Origin: an uncultured Eubacteriales bacterium
GTDB lineage: Bacteria; Bacillota; Clostridia; Oscillospirales; Butyricicoccaceae
Direction: 5' to 3'
Assembly: GCA_949740695.1 (NCBI GenBank)
Contig: CATJIY010000069.1
Location: 1-5,379 of the forward strand
DNA: 5,379 nt
Positions within the stretch are counted from its first letter, which is position 1; the number at the start of each line of letters is the position of its first letter. Below the pieces are notes generated by a model. It did no database searches. It was not told where the DNA came from and worked only from the letters and a program-made list of their open reading frames with translations. Positions 1 through 5,379 of this stretch are shown here, in pieces. A program made the position numbers and the translations under genes.

Positions 1-33
1 CAGGCAATATGGGAAGGGCGGGGCTGGCAATGA
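1..33 (+). CDS. ispD: C-terminal end of an upstream gene, probably IspD (partial)
   Basis: Frame 1 is open from the left edge and reads QAIWEGRGWQ before a TGA at 31-33. That stop overlaps the ispF ATG at 30 by 4 bp (ATGA), the same coupling seen at three other junctions in the window. IspD (2-C-methyl-D-erythritol 4-phosphate cytidylyltransferase) very often lies directly before ispF, and IspD proteins tend to end in a short helix shortly after a TTPEDL-type motif, ending in something like 'LAEAIL'. The visible 'QAIWEGRG' would suit such a tail. Only ten codons are visible, so the identity rests on context and a weak tail resemblance. The frame could also be a chance open stretch or the end of another gene. 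Confidence 0.5.
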   Translation, partial: QAIWEGRGWQ

Positions 34-509
34 TCCGGGTGGGTTATGGCTATGACGTACACCGGCTGATTCCCGGGCGGAAGTTGATCTTGGGAGGGGT
101 GGAAATTCCCTTTGAGACCGGCCTTTTGGGCCACAGCGACGCCGATGTGCTGCTGCATGCTTTGTGCGACGCTATGCTTGGCGCGGCGGCTTTGGGAGAT
201 ATCGGGATGCATTTTCCCGACAGCGACCCTCGATATCAGGGCGCGGACAGCTTGAAGCTGCTGTCCGCCTGTGGAGAATTGCTTGCGGAAAAGGGCTGGA
301 AGATCGTCAATCTGGATGCGACTCTGGTGGCTCAGCAGCCCAGGTTGGCCCCTTATGTGCCTCAGATGCGGGAGAAGATCGCCGGCGCTTTGGGGATGGT
401 TCCCGGTCAGGTGTCGGTGAAAGGTAAGACAGAAGAAGGGCTGGGCTTTACCGGGATTGGAAAAGGCATGGCCGCTCATGCGGTTTGCCTGATTGAAACA
501 ATGGAATAA
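30..509 (+). CDS. ispF: 2-C-methyl-D-erythritol 2,4-cyclodiphosphate synthase IspF
   Basis: IspF converts 4-diphosphocytidyl-2-C-methyl-D-erythritol 2-phosphate to the 2,4-cyclodiphosphate with release of CMP, in the cytoplasmic MEP (non-mevalonate) isoprenoid pathway. The 159-residue product has the usual family length. It opens with MIRVGYGYDVHRL, and Asp9, His11 and His43 match the Zn-binding residues of the family. The signature GHSDADVLLHALCDAMLG spans residues 34-51, GDIGMHFPD residues 56-64, and the nucleotide-binding KTEEGLGFTG residues 133-142. The ATG at 30 is preferred over an in-frame ATG at 9. It places the family N-terminus at residue 1, follows a GGGAAGG at 11-17, and overlaps the upstream stop. 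All catalytic motifs are intact, so the gene should be functional. It probably belongs to an operon with ispD on its left. Confidence 0.97.
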   Translation: MIRVGYGYDVHRLIPGRKLILGGVEIPFETGLLGHSDADVLLHALCDAMLGAAALGDIGMHFPDSDPRYQGADSLKLLSACGELLAEKGWKIVNLDATLVAQQPRLAPYVPQMREKIAGALGMVPGQVSVKGKTEEGLGFTGIGKGMAAHAVCLIETME

Positions 510-557
510 GCGCGGCCTGCCCCGCACCGGACTTCTCTTTGACGCATAGAATGTGCC

Positions 558-566
558 GAAGGGAAG
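558..566 (+). promoter_or_regulatory. Ribosome binding site deciding the DUF3343 start
   Basis: The purine run GAAGGGAAG lies about 10-12 bases before the GTG at 577. It is downstream of the other in-frame GTG at 553, so it cannot serve that one, and it is rather far from the in-frame ATG at 586. This favours GTG 577, which also gives the N-terminus typical of the family. Confidence 0.55.
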
Positions 567-576
567 TGTTCATTCT

Positions 577-828
577 GTGAACTGTATGATCGTTTTTCGT
601 TCTATGACCCACGCTCAGAGCGCTGGAAATATCCTGCGCCGCAGCGGGATTTCCGCCGCCATGACCAAGCCGCCCACTGGTATGGGCCGCGGTTCCTGCG
701 CTTACGGGTTGATTTTGGCTTCTGGCCATTTGCCGGTTGCTTTGCAGCTGTTGCAAAAAACCAGCCTGCCTTTGGCGGGCGTTTATGATATGCTGCCCGG
801 AGGGGGCTGGCGGGAGGTGTTGCTGTGA
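577..828 (+). CDS. DUF3343 family small protein, putative sulfur/selenium carrier
   Basis: This 83-residue protein resembles DUF3343. It starts with a beta strand (CMIVFRSMTHA, residues 3-13) like the 'FRSxTxA' opening of the family. A helix with 'ILRRSGI' follows, then a Pro-Gly loop and a single conserved-looking cysteine in GRGSCAYGL (Cys41). DUF3343 proteins are small and poorly characterised; several are annotated as putative Se/S carriers because they occur beside SelD, YedF and cysteine desulfurases. Here the TGA overlaps the GTG start of a cysteine desulfurase by 4 bp (GTGA), so the two are probably made together. Cys41 is the obvious candidate persulfide or selenide acceptor, which is inference. 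In-frame alternatives GTG 553 and ATG 586 exist; GTG 577 fits the ribosome binding site and family length best. Family assignment is by eye from pattern and context. Confidence 0.75.
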   Translation: MNCMIVFRSMTHAQSAGNILRRSGISAAMTKPPTGMGRGSCAYGLILASGHLPVALQLLQKTSLPLAGVYDMLPGGGWREVLL

Positions 829-1958
829 TCTACTTTGACGCGGCGGCCACCACTTTGGAAAAGCCGGACGCGGTCTGCCGCGCTATGGCCAGCGCTATGG
901 CAACCTGCGCCAATCCTGGCCGCTCAGGGCACCGGCCCGCCTTGCGGGCGGCCGAGACCGTTTATAACTGCCGGCAGGCGGCGGCCGAGCTTTTTGGATT
1001 AGATCAGCCAGAACGGGTAATTTTTACGCAAAACGCCACCCATGGGTTGAATATCGCCATCAAATCTCTGCTGCGGCAAGGGGGCCACGCCGTAATTTCC
1101 GGATATGAGCATAATTCAGTGGCAAGGCCGCTGGAGGCCATGGCGGACCAAGGCGTGACCTATACGGCGGCTTATTCGCCTTTGTTTGATCCAGACGCCG
1201 CTTATCGGGCTATTTTGGAAGCTTTGCGCCCGGATACTTGCTGCGTGATTGTTAATCAGGTATCCAATGTGTTTGGGTTTCAGCTGCCTGTTCAGCGGAT
1301 AGACGGGCTATGCCGCCGCCGGGGAATCCCCATGGTGCTGGACGCTTCTCAGTCGGCGGGAGTGCTCCCGGTTCGGGCAGAGCAGCTTCCAGGAACGGCG
1401 TTCATCGCCATGCCGGGACATAAAGGGCTTTATGGCCCTCAGGGTACTGGCTTGCTGCTGTGCTGCGGGCAAGAGCCGCCACATAGTTTGATGCAGGGAG
1501 GAACCGGCAGCGATTCCTTGGAGGTTCGCCAGCCCGAATATTTGCCGGACGCTTTGGAAAGCGGCACGTTAAATGTTCCGGGCATCGCCGGATTGCGGGA
1601 AGGGATTCGGTTTGTACAAAAAAACCGCCCCGAGCTGCGGGAGCGGGAGGAGCGGCTTTGCCGCCGGGCCGCCGAGGGGCTGGGCAACCTGCCCGGCATG
1701 CAGGTGTGGTATAACAGCGCCTGCCAGAGCGGCGTACTTTCTTTTCGGATGGAAAAAGCCGATCCGTCTCAGCTGTGCGACGGGCTGGCCCAGCGGGGCG
1801 TCTGCCTGCGGAGCGGACTGCATTGTTCGCCGCTGGCCCACCGCAGCGCCGGGACGCTGCCAGAGGGGACTGTGCGGGCCAGTTTTTCGGCTTTTAATAC
1901 GCCGGCTCAAGTGGAGCGGTTTCTCCAGGCTGCCCGGGAAGTCGTAAAAACTTTGTAA
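825..1958 (+). CDS. Cysteine desulfurase family protein (class V aminotransferase, EF2568 type)
   Basis: This is a PLP-dependent fold-type I enzyme of 377 residues, expected to take sulfur (or selenium) from cysteine (or selenocysteine) as a protein persulfide plus alanine. Visible motifs in order are the N-terminal YFDAAATT (3-10), NPGRSGH (30-36), FTQNATHGLN (67-76), YEHNSV with His96 stacking on PLP, VLDASQSAG with Asp173 and Gln176, and MPGHKGLYGPQGTG with the Schiff-base Lys200. LESGTLNVPGI (244-254) follows. The loop RSGLHCSPLAH holds Cys334 at the place of the active-site cysteine of SufS-like enzymes. GTVRASFSAFNT (348-359) is typical of TIGR01977. The GTG start is preceded by GGGAGG at 812-817 and overlaps the DUF3343 stop. 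There is no IscU or SufU scaffold gene next to it, so a specialised role is more likely than housekeeping Fe-S assembly. All catalytic residues are present. Confidence 0.93.
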   Translation: MIYFDAAATTLEKPDAVCRAMASAMATCANPGRSGHRPALRAAETVYNCRQAAAELFGLDQPERVIFTQNATHGLNIAIKSLLRQGGHAVISGYEHNSVARPLEAMADQGVTYTAAYSPLFDPDAAYRAILEALRPDTCCVIVNQVSNVFGFQLPVQRIDGLCRRRGIPMVLDASQSAGVLPVRAEQLPGTAFIAMPGHKGLYGPQGTGLLLCCGQEPPHSLMQGGTGSDSLEVRQPEYLPDALESGTLNVPGIAGLREGIRFVQKNRPELREREERLCRRAAEGLGNLPGMQVWYNSACQSGVLSFRMEKADPSQLCDGLAQRGVCLRSGLHCSPLAHRSAGTLPEGTVRASFSAFNTPAQVERFLQAAREVVKTL

Positions 1959-1983
1959 ACCGAAAAAACACCTGCTTCCGCTA

Positions 1984-2012
1984 TTGAAAAATTACCGCTT
2001 TTTTGTTATGAT
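1984..2012 (+). promoter_or_regulatory. Sigma-A type promoter with extended -10 for the cdaA operon
   Basis: A -35 box TTGAAA (1984-1989) is separated by exactly 17 bases from a -10 box TATGAT (2007-2012). The TGT at 2004-2006 adds a TGn extension to the -10, giving a strong housekeeping match. Initiation would be expected near 2019-2020, leaving a leader of about 35 bases with no room for a riboswitch. It lies in the only larger gap on the right half, just after the desulfurase stop, and so separates two transcription units. No clear terminator hairpin is seen upstream of it, so read-through from the desulfurase gene is possible. Confidence 0.75.
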
Positions 2013-2034
2013 AAGATTACATGTAAATTGAAAC

Positions 2035-2042
2035 AAAGGAAG
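2035..2042 (+). promoter_or_regulatory. Ribosome binding site of cdaA
   Basis: AAAGGAAG ends 11 bases before the ATG at 2054. It is the only purine-rich Shine-Dalgarno element in the short leader and supports that start. Confidence 0.6.
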
Positions 2043-2053
2043 CGGCAGCGAAG

Positions 2054-2893
2054 ATGTTTGATACGATCTTAAACAACGCCAAACTGGCCACGCTGGGGGA
2101 TGTCGCAGACATCCTGCTTGTGGCCTTTTTGCTTTACCGGCTGATGCGGTTTTTGCGCAACAACAACGCCCTGAAGCTGTTTCAGGGATTGCTTGCGCTG
2201 TTGTTGATTCTGGTGTTGTCCGACGCGATGGAGCTTCACGTAATCAATTACCTGATGGAGACTGTGATGCAGGTGGGACTGACCGCTATGGTGGTGATTT
2301 TTCAACCTGAGCTGCGGAAGATGCTGGAGCAATTTGGAAACAACAAACTCAGCAATCTGCTGAACCCCAACCGCAACCAGCGAGAAAAAACCGCCGATTC
2401 GGTGATTCTCCAGACCATTGAGGCGGTAAACTCCCTTGCTTGGACCAAAACGGGGGCGCTGATTATTTTTCAGCGGGAGGACGATCTGCAAAATATCATC
2501 AATACCGGCACTACCATCAACGCCGATGTGAACGCTGAGCTGCTGAAAAATTTGTTTTATAATAAAGCCCCGCTGCATGACGGCGCGGTGATTGTGGTCA
2601 ACGGGCGGATTGCCGCGGCAGGTTGTATTCTGCCCCTCAGCGGCAAACAGAATATTAGTAAGGATCTGGGCACCCGGCACCGGGCTGGCTTGGGGCAGAG
2701 TGAAAATTACGATTCGCTGTCGGTGATCGTTTCGGAAGAAACCGGCGCCATTTCTTTGGCGGAGGGAGGAATTCTCAAACGGCATCTGGCTCCTGAAACC
2801 CTTCAGCGGATGCTGGAATCCAAGCTGATTCCTGAGGAAGCCGATAAGAAGCCCGGTTGGTGGGAGCGTGTGAAGGGGATGATCTCCAAATGA
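2054..2893 (+). CDS. cdaA: Membrane diadenylate cyclase CdaA
   Basis: CdaA condenses two ATP into cyclic di-AMP, the second messenger controlling potassium and osmolyte uptake and cell-wall homeostasis in Firmicutes. The 279-residue protein has the standard length and layout. Three hydrophobic segments lie near residues 18-36, 40-58 and 62-83. The CdaA hallmark FQPELRK (83-89) and a linker follow, then a cytoplasmic DAC domain from about 112 to 255. Catalytic motifs are intact: LHDGAVIV with Asp176-Gly-Ala, GTRHRAGLG with Arg-His-Arg at 208-210, and SVIVSEETG with the conserved glutamates at 228-229. A basic amphipathic tail ends the protein (KPGWWERVKGMISK). The start is set by the ribosome binding site and by the family N-terminus. 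It is the first gene after the promoter at 1984-2012, and its stop overlaps cdaR by 4 bp. Confidence 0.97.
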   Translation: MFDTILNNAKLATLGDVADILLVAFLLYRLMRFLRNNNALKLFQGLLALLLILVLSDAMELHVINYLMETVMQVGLTAMVVIFQPELRKMLEQFGNNKLSNLLNPNRNQREKTADSVILQTIEAVNSLAWTKTGALIIFQREDDLQNIINTGTTINADVNAELLKNLFYNKAPLHDGAVIVVNGRIAAAGCILPLSGKQNISKDLGTRHRAGLGQSENYDSLSVIVSEETGAISLAEGGILKRHLAPETLQRMLESKLIPEEADKKPGWWERVKGMISK

Positions 2894-4215
2894 AATGGAT
2901 CAAGGAAAATGATGTGATCTTGCGGGTGTTGTCCCTGCTGCTGGCCGTTGTGCTGTGGGTTTATGTAATGGGCGCCAAAGACCCTACCGGCACCGAGACC
3001 ATCAGCGGTTTGCCGGTGCAGCTTCAAGGGGTGAACGAGCTTTCCGAAAAAAATTTAGTGATTCTTTCAGGGAGCAATTCCAACGTTACCCTTTCCGCCG
3101 AGGGAACCCGTAGCGATCTGTTGAATTTGATGACCGATCTTTCGGCAATTTCCGTTACCGCTTCGGTAACGCATATCACTGAACCAGGGGAATATAAAGT
3201 AAGCTATGTAGCCGAAGTGCGGGGCATTTCCGGTATCCGTCTGCAAAAAAGGTCGCCCCAACAACTGACCATCGTGGTGGACCGGATCAGCGCCAAACCT
3301 GTGCCGGTGGAAATTGCCATCAGCGGAACGCCGGCGGCTGAGCACACCATTTCAGATTATGACGCTTCGCCCGACGCCGTAACGGTCCGAGGGCCGGAAA
3401 CGGTGCTTCGTCAAATCAAAAAAGCCCGGGTAGAATATGACGCCACAGGCATCAACACGTCTGTTCAAACCAGCGTATCCTATCAGTTGTTGGATGAAGA
3501 GGGTGAACCAGTGGAAAGCCCCTTTCTCACCTTGGATTCTCCTGCGGTTACGTTGTCTATCAATATGAAACGGAACAACGCAGTGGCCTTAACGGTAGAT
3601 TTTATCGACAGCCCATATCTAACCTCCAGCATGGTAGACCATACCATTGAGCCCTCCAGTATCCTGCTGGCAGGCAATCCGGAGGATATGGAGGCGTTTA
3701 ACCAGATTAGTTTGGAGTCGATCAATCTGGCCGATGTGTTGGATAAGGCGGTGCAGAATGGAACGGTTTCTTTTGAACGAATGATTTTGTTACCCAATGG
3801 GGTCACCGCAGTAGAGGGGCAGCGGCAATATGCCACTGTCACGCTTACTTTAAAAAATTGCGGATGGAAGACTTTAGAGCTGGATCAGACGAGGTTGGCG
3901 GAGGACCCGGTGCTGACCTATCCGGTGCAGGAGCTGCAACTTCAGATCTTTGGTGCAAATGACGTTTTAGACCGGATTGACGCCCAGCAGATTCAGTTGA
4001 TTCCAATTTATGATTTGGATGATTTAACGGCGGGCCAGCATGAGCTGCCCTGCAAGGCGGTGACCGAGGACGGCAGCGTTTATTTGAAACAGGATCTTTA
4101 TGTGCGGGTAGAAATCGACCAGGAAGCGCTGGATCAAGCCCGGCAGCCCGTGGATGAGGAACAAAATCCTGGAGAGCCGGACGGAGAAACGCCGCCCGAG
4201 TCTGACGAGCCATGA
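2890..4215 (+). CDS. cdaR: CdaA regulatory protein CdaR (YbbR-domain protein)
   Basis: CdaR is a membrane-anchored extracytoplasmic protein that binds CdaA and modulates c-di-AMP synthesis. The 441-residue product starts MKWIKENDVILRVLSLLLAV, with one transmembrane anchor at about 9-28, followed by about four YbbR-like beta-rich repeats (roughly 39-131, 135-226, 231-321 and 325-408). The repeats show recurring features such as 'PVxLxG' or 'PVEIAISG' openings, 'VTVRGP'/'ILLAGNPEDM' strands and 'ISLESINLADV'-type segments. Four repeats match the known Bacillus subtilis architecture. The tail, residues 420-441, is proline-rich and strongly acidic (9 Asp/Glu, no Lys/Arg). ATG 2890 is chosen over an in-frame TTG at 2857. 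It gives the family N-terminus, overlaps the cdaA stop as ATGA, and follows GAAGGGGA at 2872-2879. Repeat boundaries are estimates. Confidence 0.95.
   Translation: MKWIKENDVILRVLSLLLAVVLWVYVMGAKDPTGTETISGLPVQLQGVNELSEKNLVILSGSNSNVTLSAEGTRSDLLNLMTDLSAISVTASVTHITEPGEYKVSYVAEVRGISGIRLQKRSPQQLTIVVDRISAKPVPVEIAISGTPAAEHTISDYDASPDAVTVRGPETVLRQIKKARVEYDATGINTSVQTSVSYQLLDEEGEPVESPFLTLDSPAVTLSINMKRNNAVALTVDFIDSPYLTSSMVDHTIEPSSILLAGNPEDMEAFNQISLESINLADVLDKAVQNGTVSFERMILLPNGVTAVEGQRQYATVTLTLKNCGWKTLELDQTRLAEDPVLTYPVQELQLQIFGANDVLDRIDAQQIQLIPIYDLDDLTAGQHELPCKAVTEDGSVYLKQDLYVRVEIDQEALDQARQPVDEEQNPGEPDGETPPESDEP
3153..3171. repeat. Perfect 8-bp inverted repeat inside cdaR
   Basis: CGTTACCG (3153-3160) and CGGTAACG (3164-3171) are exact reverse complements around a 3-base CTT loop. 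The region codes for SVTASVT, so the two arms also encode a short repeated peptide. No T-run follows, so it is not an intrinsic terminator. It may be chance or a minor mRNA structure. Confidence 0.5.
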
Positions 4216-5379
4216 GTATTTTGATATCCCAGCTCAGGCTTCCTTTTCCCTTTGCGGAGGAGGAAGTCTTGGCGGCGGCGCGCCGGGCCGCCGGGTTTAC
4301 CGCCGGACAGGTCGTGAGGGGCTGCCTGCATAAGCAGTCCCTTGATCTGCGTCATGGCGGCATCCATGCCATTTGTACCGCTGAGTTGGAGCTGGCGATG
4401 GATGAGGCCGCTTTTGTAAGCGCGAAAAACAATCCCAATATCCGGCTGCGCCGGCCGGCGGTTTGGCCCAGGCCCAGCGGAAAGGAGCGGCTTTCCGCAC
4501 CGCCGGTCGTGGTGGGCTTTGGCCCGGCGGGCATTTTTGCCGCATTGATTTTGGCGAAAAATGGATACCGGCCGACGGTGTTGGAGCGGGGCGGTTCCAT
4601 GCAGGATCGGGATCAGGCTGTGGATCGGTTCTTTTCCCGGGGAATATTGGACGTCGGGTGCAATATCCAGTTTGGGGAAGGGGGCGCAGGCGCTTATTCC
4701 GATGGAAAGCTTACCACCCGAATTGGAGACAGCCGGTGCGAGCTGGCGCTTCAGCTGTTGGAAGAGCATGGAGCACCCCGGAACGCCTTGCGGATGGCAA
4801 AGCCTCATGTGGGCACCGATCTGCTGAAAGAAATTGTCGTCTCTATGCGCCGCCAAATAGAGGCCCTGGGCGGAACGGTCCGGTTTCACGCCCAGGCGGA
4901 AGGGCTTTTGCTGGCGGAGGGGCGGTTGCGCGGGCTTTTGCTGGCAGGAGAGGAAATTCCCTGCGAGACCGCCGTATTGGCTATTGGACACAGTGCTCGG
5001 GATAGCTTTTTTGTCCTGCGGGAGCAAGGGCTTGCCCTGGAGCCAAAGCCTTTTTCCGTGGGTGTTCGAGTAGAGCATCTCCAGCAGGATATCGACCAGT
5101 CGCTTTATGGAAAATATGCTGGCTTGCCTGGTTTGCCTGCTGGAGAATACGCGCTTTCCCATCGGGAAAGGGAACGGGGCTGTTATTCTTTTTGTATGTG
5201 TCCCGGCGGGGAAGTGGTGGCCGCCGCCAGCGAGGCTGGGGGCGTGGCAACCAACGGGATGAGCTATCACGCCCGGGCGGGAAAAAACGCGAACGCCGCC
5301 TTGTGTGTTTCGGTGACGCCTGCCGATTATGGCGGCGGGCCGCTGGACGGCGTGGCTTTTCAGCGGGAATTGGAGCAGC
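4212..5379 (+). CDS. COG2509-type NAD(P)/FAD-dependent oxidoreductase (partial, runs off right edge)
   Basis: This is a flavoprotein of unknown substrate, with 389 codons visible and no stop inside the window. It has an N-terminal domain (about 1-95) beginning MSILISQLRLPF. An FAD-binding Rossmann motif follows at 99-107 (VVVGFGPAG, glycines 102, 104 and 107), with acidic Glu125 ending the second strand. The signature GEGGAGAYSDGKLTTR spans 155-170. LAIGHSARDSF at 256-266 is the second nucleotide-binding GxxxxD-like region, FSVGVRVEH lies at 281-289, and a cysteine-rich FCMCPGGEVV (Cys328, Cys330; also Cys324) is followed by SEAGGVATNGMS and RAGKNANAAL. This order is typical of COG2509 'uncharacterised FAD-dependent dehydrogenases', which in Clostridia often lie between cdaR and glmM. 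The ATG overlaps the cdaR stop (ATGA), and no good Shine-Dalgarno is visible, suggesting translational coupling. Reverse-strand open frames across it are compositional shadows. Confidence 0.9.
   Translation, partial: MSILISQLRLPFPFAEEEVLAAARRAAGFTAGQVVRGCLHKQSLDLRHGGIHAICTAELELAMDEAAFVSAKNNPNIRLRRPAVWPRPSGKERLSAPPVVVGFGPAGIFAALILAKNGYRPTVLERGGSMQDRDQAVDRFFSRGILDVGCNIQFGEGGAGAYSDGKLTTRIGDSRCELALQLLEEHGAPRNALRMAKPHVGTDLLKEIVVSMRRQIEALGGTVRFHAQAEGLLLAEGRLRGLLLAGEEIPCETAVLAIGHSARDSFFVLREQGLALEPKPFSVGVRVEHLQQDIDQSLYGKYAGLPGLPAGEYALSHRERERGCYSFCMCPGGEVVAAASEAGGVATNGMSYHARAGKNANAALCVSVTPADYGGGPLDGVAFQRELEQ

Noticed and set aside
539..552. Possible promoter elements TTGACG and TAGAAT before the DUF3343 gene
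   Set aside because: The two boxes are only 2 bases apart, and neither has a suitable partner 16-18 bases away.
1961..2004. Possible intrinsic terminator after the desulfurase (A-run, then the T6 tract at 1999-2004)
   Set aside because: No GC-rich stem precedes the T-run. The A6 and T6 runs pair only weakly, and the T-run sits in the promoter spacer.
1974..2043. GCTTCC (1974-1979) and GGAAGC (2038-2043) as inverted arms flanking the promoter
   Set aside because: Only six bases match, the second copy is the ribosome binding site, and the predicted transcript starts after the first copy, so no RNA hairpin would form.
2013..2053. c-di-AMP (ydaO-type) riboswitch before cdaA
   Set aside because: The leader after the predicted start is about 35 bases, far too short for that riboswitch, and no conserved element is seen.
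2069..2785. A 238-codon open frame on the reverse strand
   Set aside because: It is fully antisense to cdaA, whose catalytic motifs are intact. Its translation is His/Gln-rich without domain features.
4449..4460. 12-bp perfect palindrome CGCCGGCCGGCG
   Set aside because: It lies in coding sequence within a run of Arg/Pro/Ala codons made only of G and C. Such palindromes are expected by composition in this DNA.
4134..5270. A 378-codon open frame on the reverse strand
   Set aside because: It lies opposite the COG2509 gene and the cdaR tail, both of which have clear family motifs. Its translation shows no recognisable domain and is rich in Pro, Arg, Gln and Ser, as expected for a shadow in GC-rich DNA.

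Overview
The window reads as a compact, moderately GC-rich chromosomal segment from an anaerobic Firmicute, most likely class Clostridia (Oscillospiraceae-like). The reasons are the DUF3343 / EF2568-type cysteine desulfurase pair, the MEP isoprenoid pathway, Shine-Dalgarno starts, several GTG starts, and the order cdaA - cdaR - COG2509 flavoprotein, which in Clostridia often precedes glmM. The taxon is an inference from gene content. No mobile element, CRISPR array, tRNA or rRNA was seen.

Layout, all on the + strand. Bases 1-33 hold what is probably the last ten codons of ispD, overlapping by 4 bp the complete ispF (30-509). After a 67-bp gap comes a small DUF3343 protein (577-828), whose stop overlaps the GTG start of a PLP-dependent cysteine desulfurase (825-1958). 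A 95-bp gap (1959-2053) contains a convincing sigma-A type promoter with an extended -10. This drives a second unit: cdaA, the membrane diadenylate cyclase (2054-2893); cdaR, its YbbR-domain partner (2890-4215); and a COG2509 FAD-dependent oxidoreductase (4212 to beyond the right edge, 389 codons visible). The last three genes are joined by ATGA overlaps.

How the genes fit together. The left part joins isoprenoid precursor synthesis (IspD/IspF make the MEP-pathway cyclic diphosphate) to a sulfur or selenium mobilisation pair (desulfurase plus a small candidate carrier). The right part is the cyclic di-AMP module. CdaA makes c-di-AMP at the membrane, extracytoplasmic CdaR modulates it, and the flavoprotein is a conserved neighbour of unknown function. 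The genes are tightly packed, with no non-coding stretch above 100 bases.

Nothing here is clearly a new kind of system. The parts with least known function are the DUF3343-desulfurase pair and the COG2509 flavoprotein coupled to the c-di-AMP genes.
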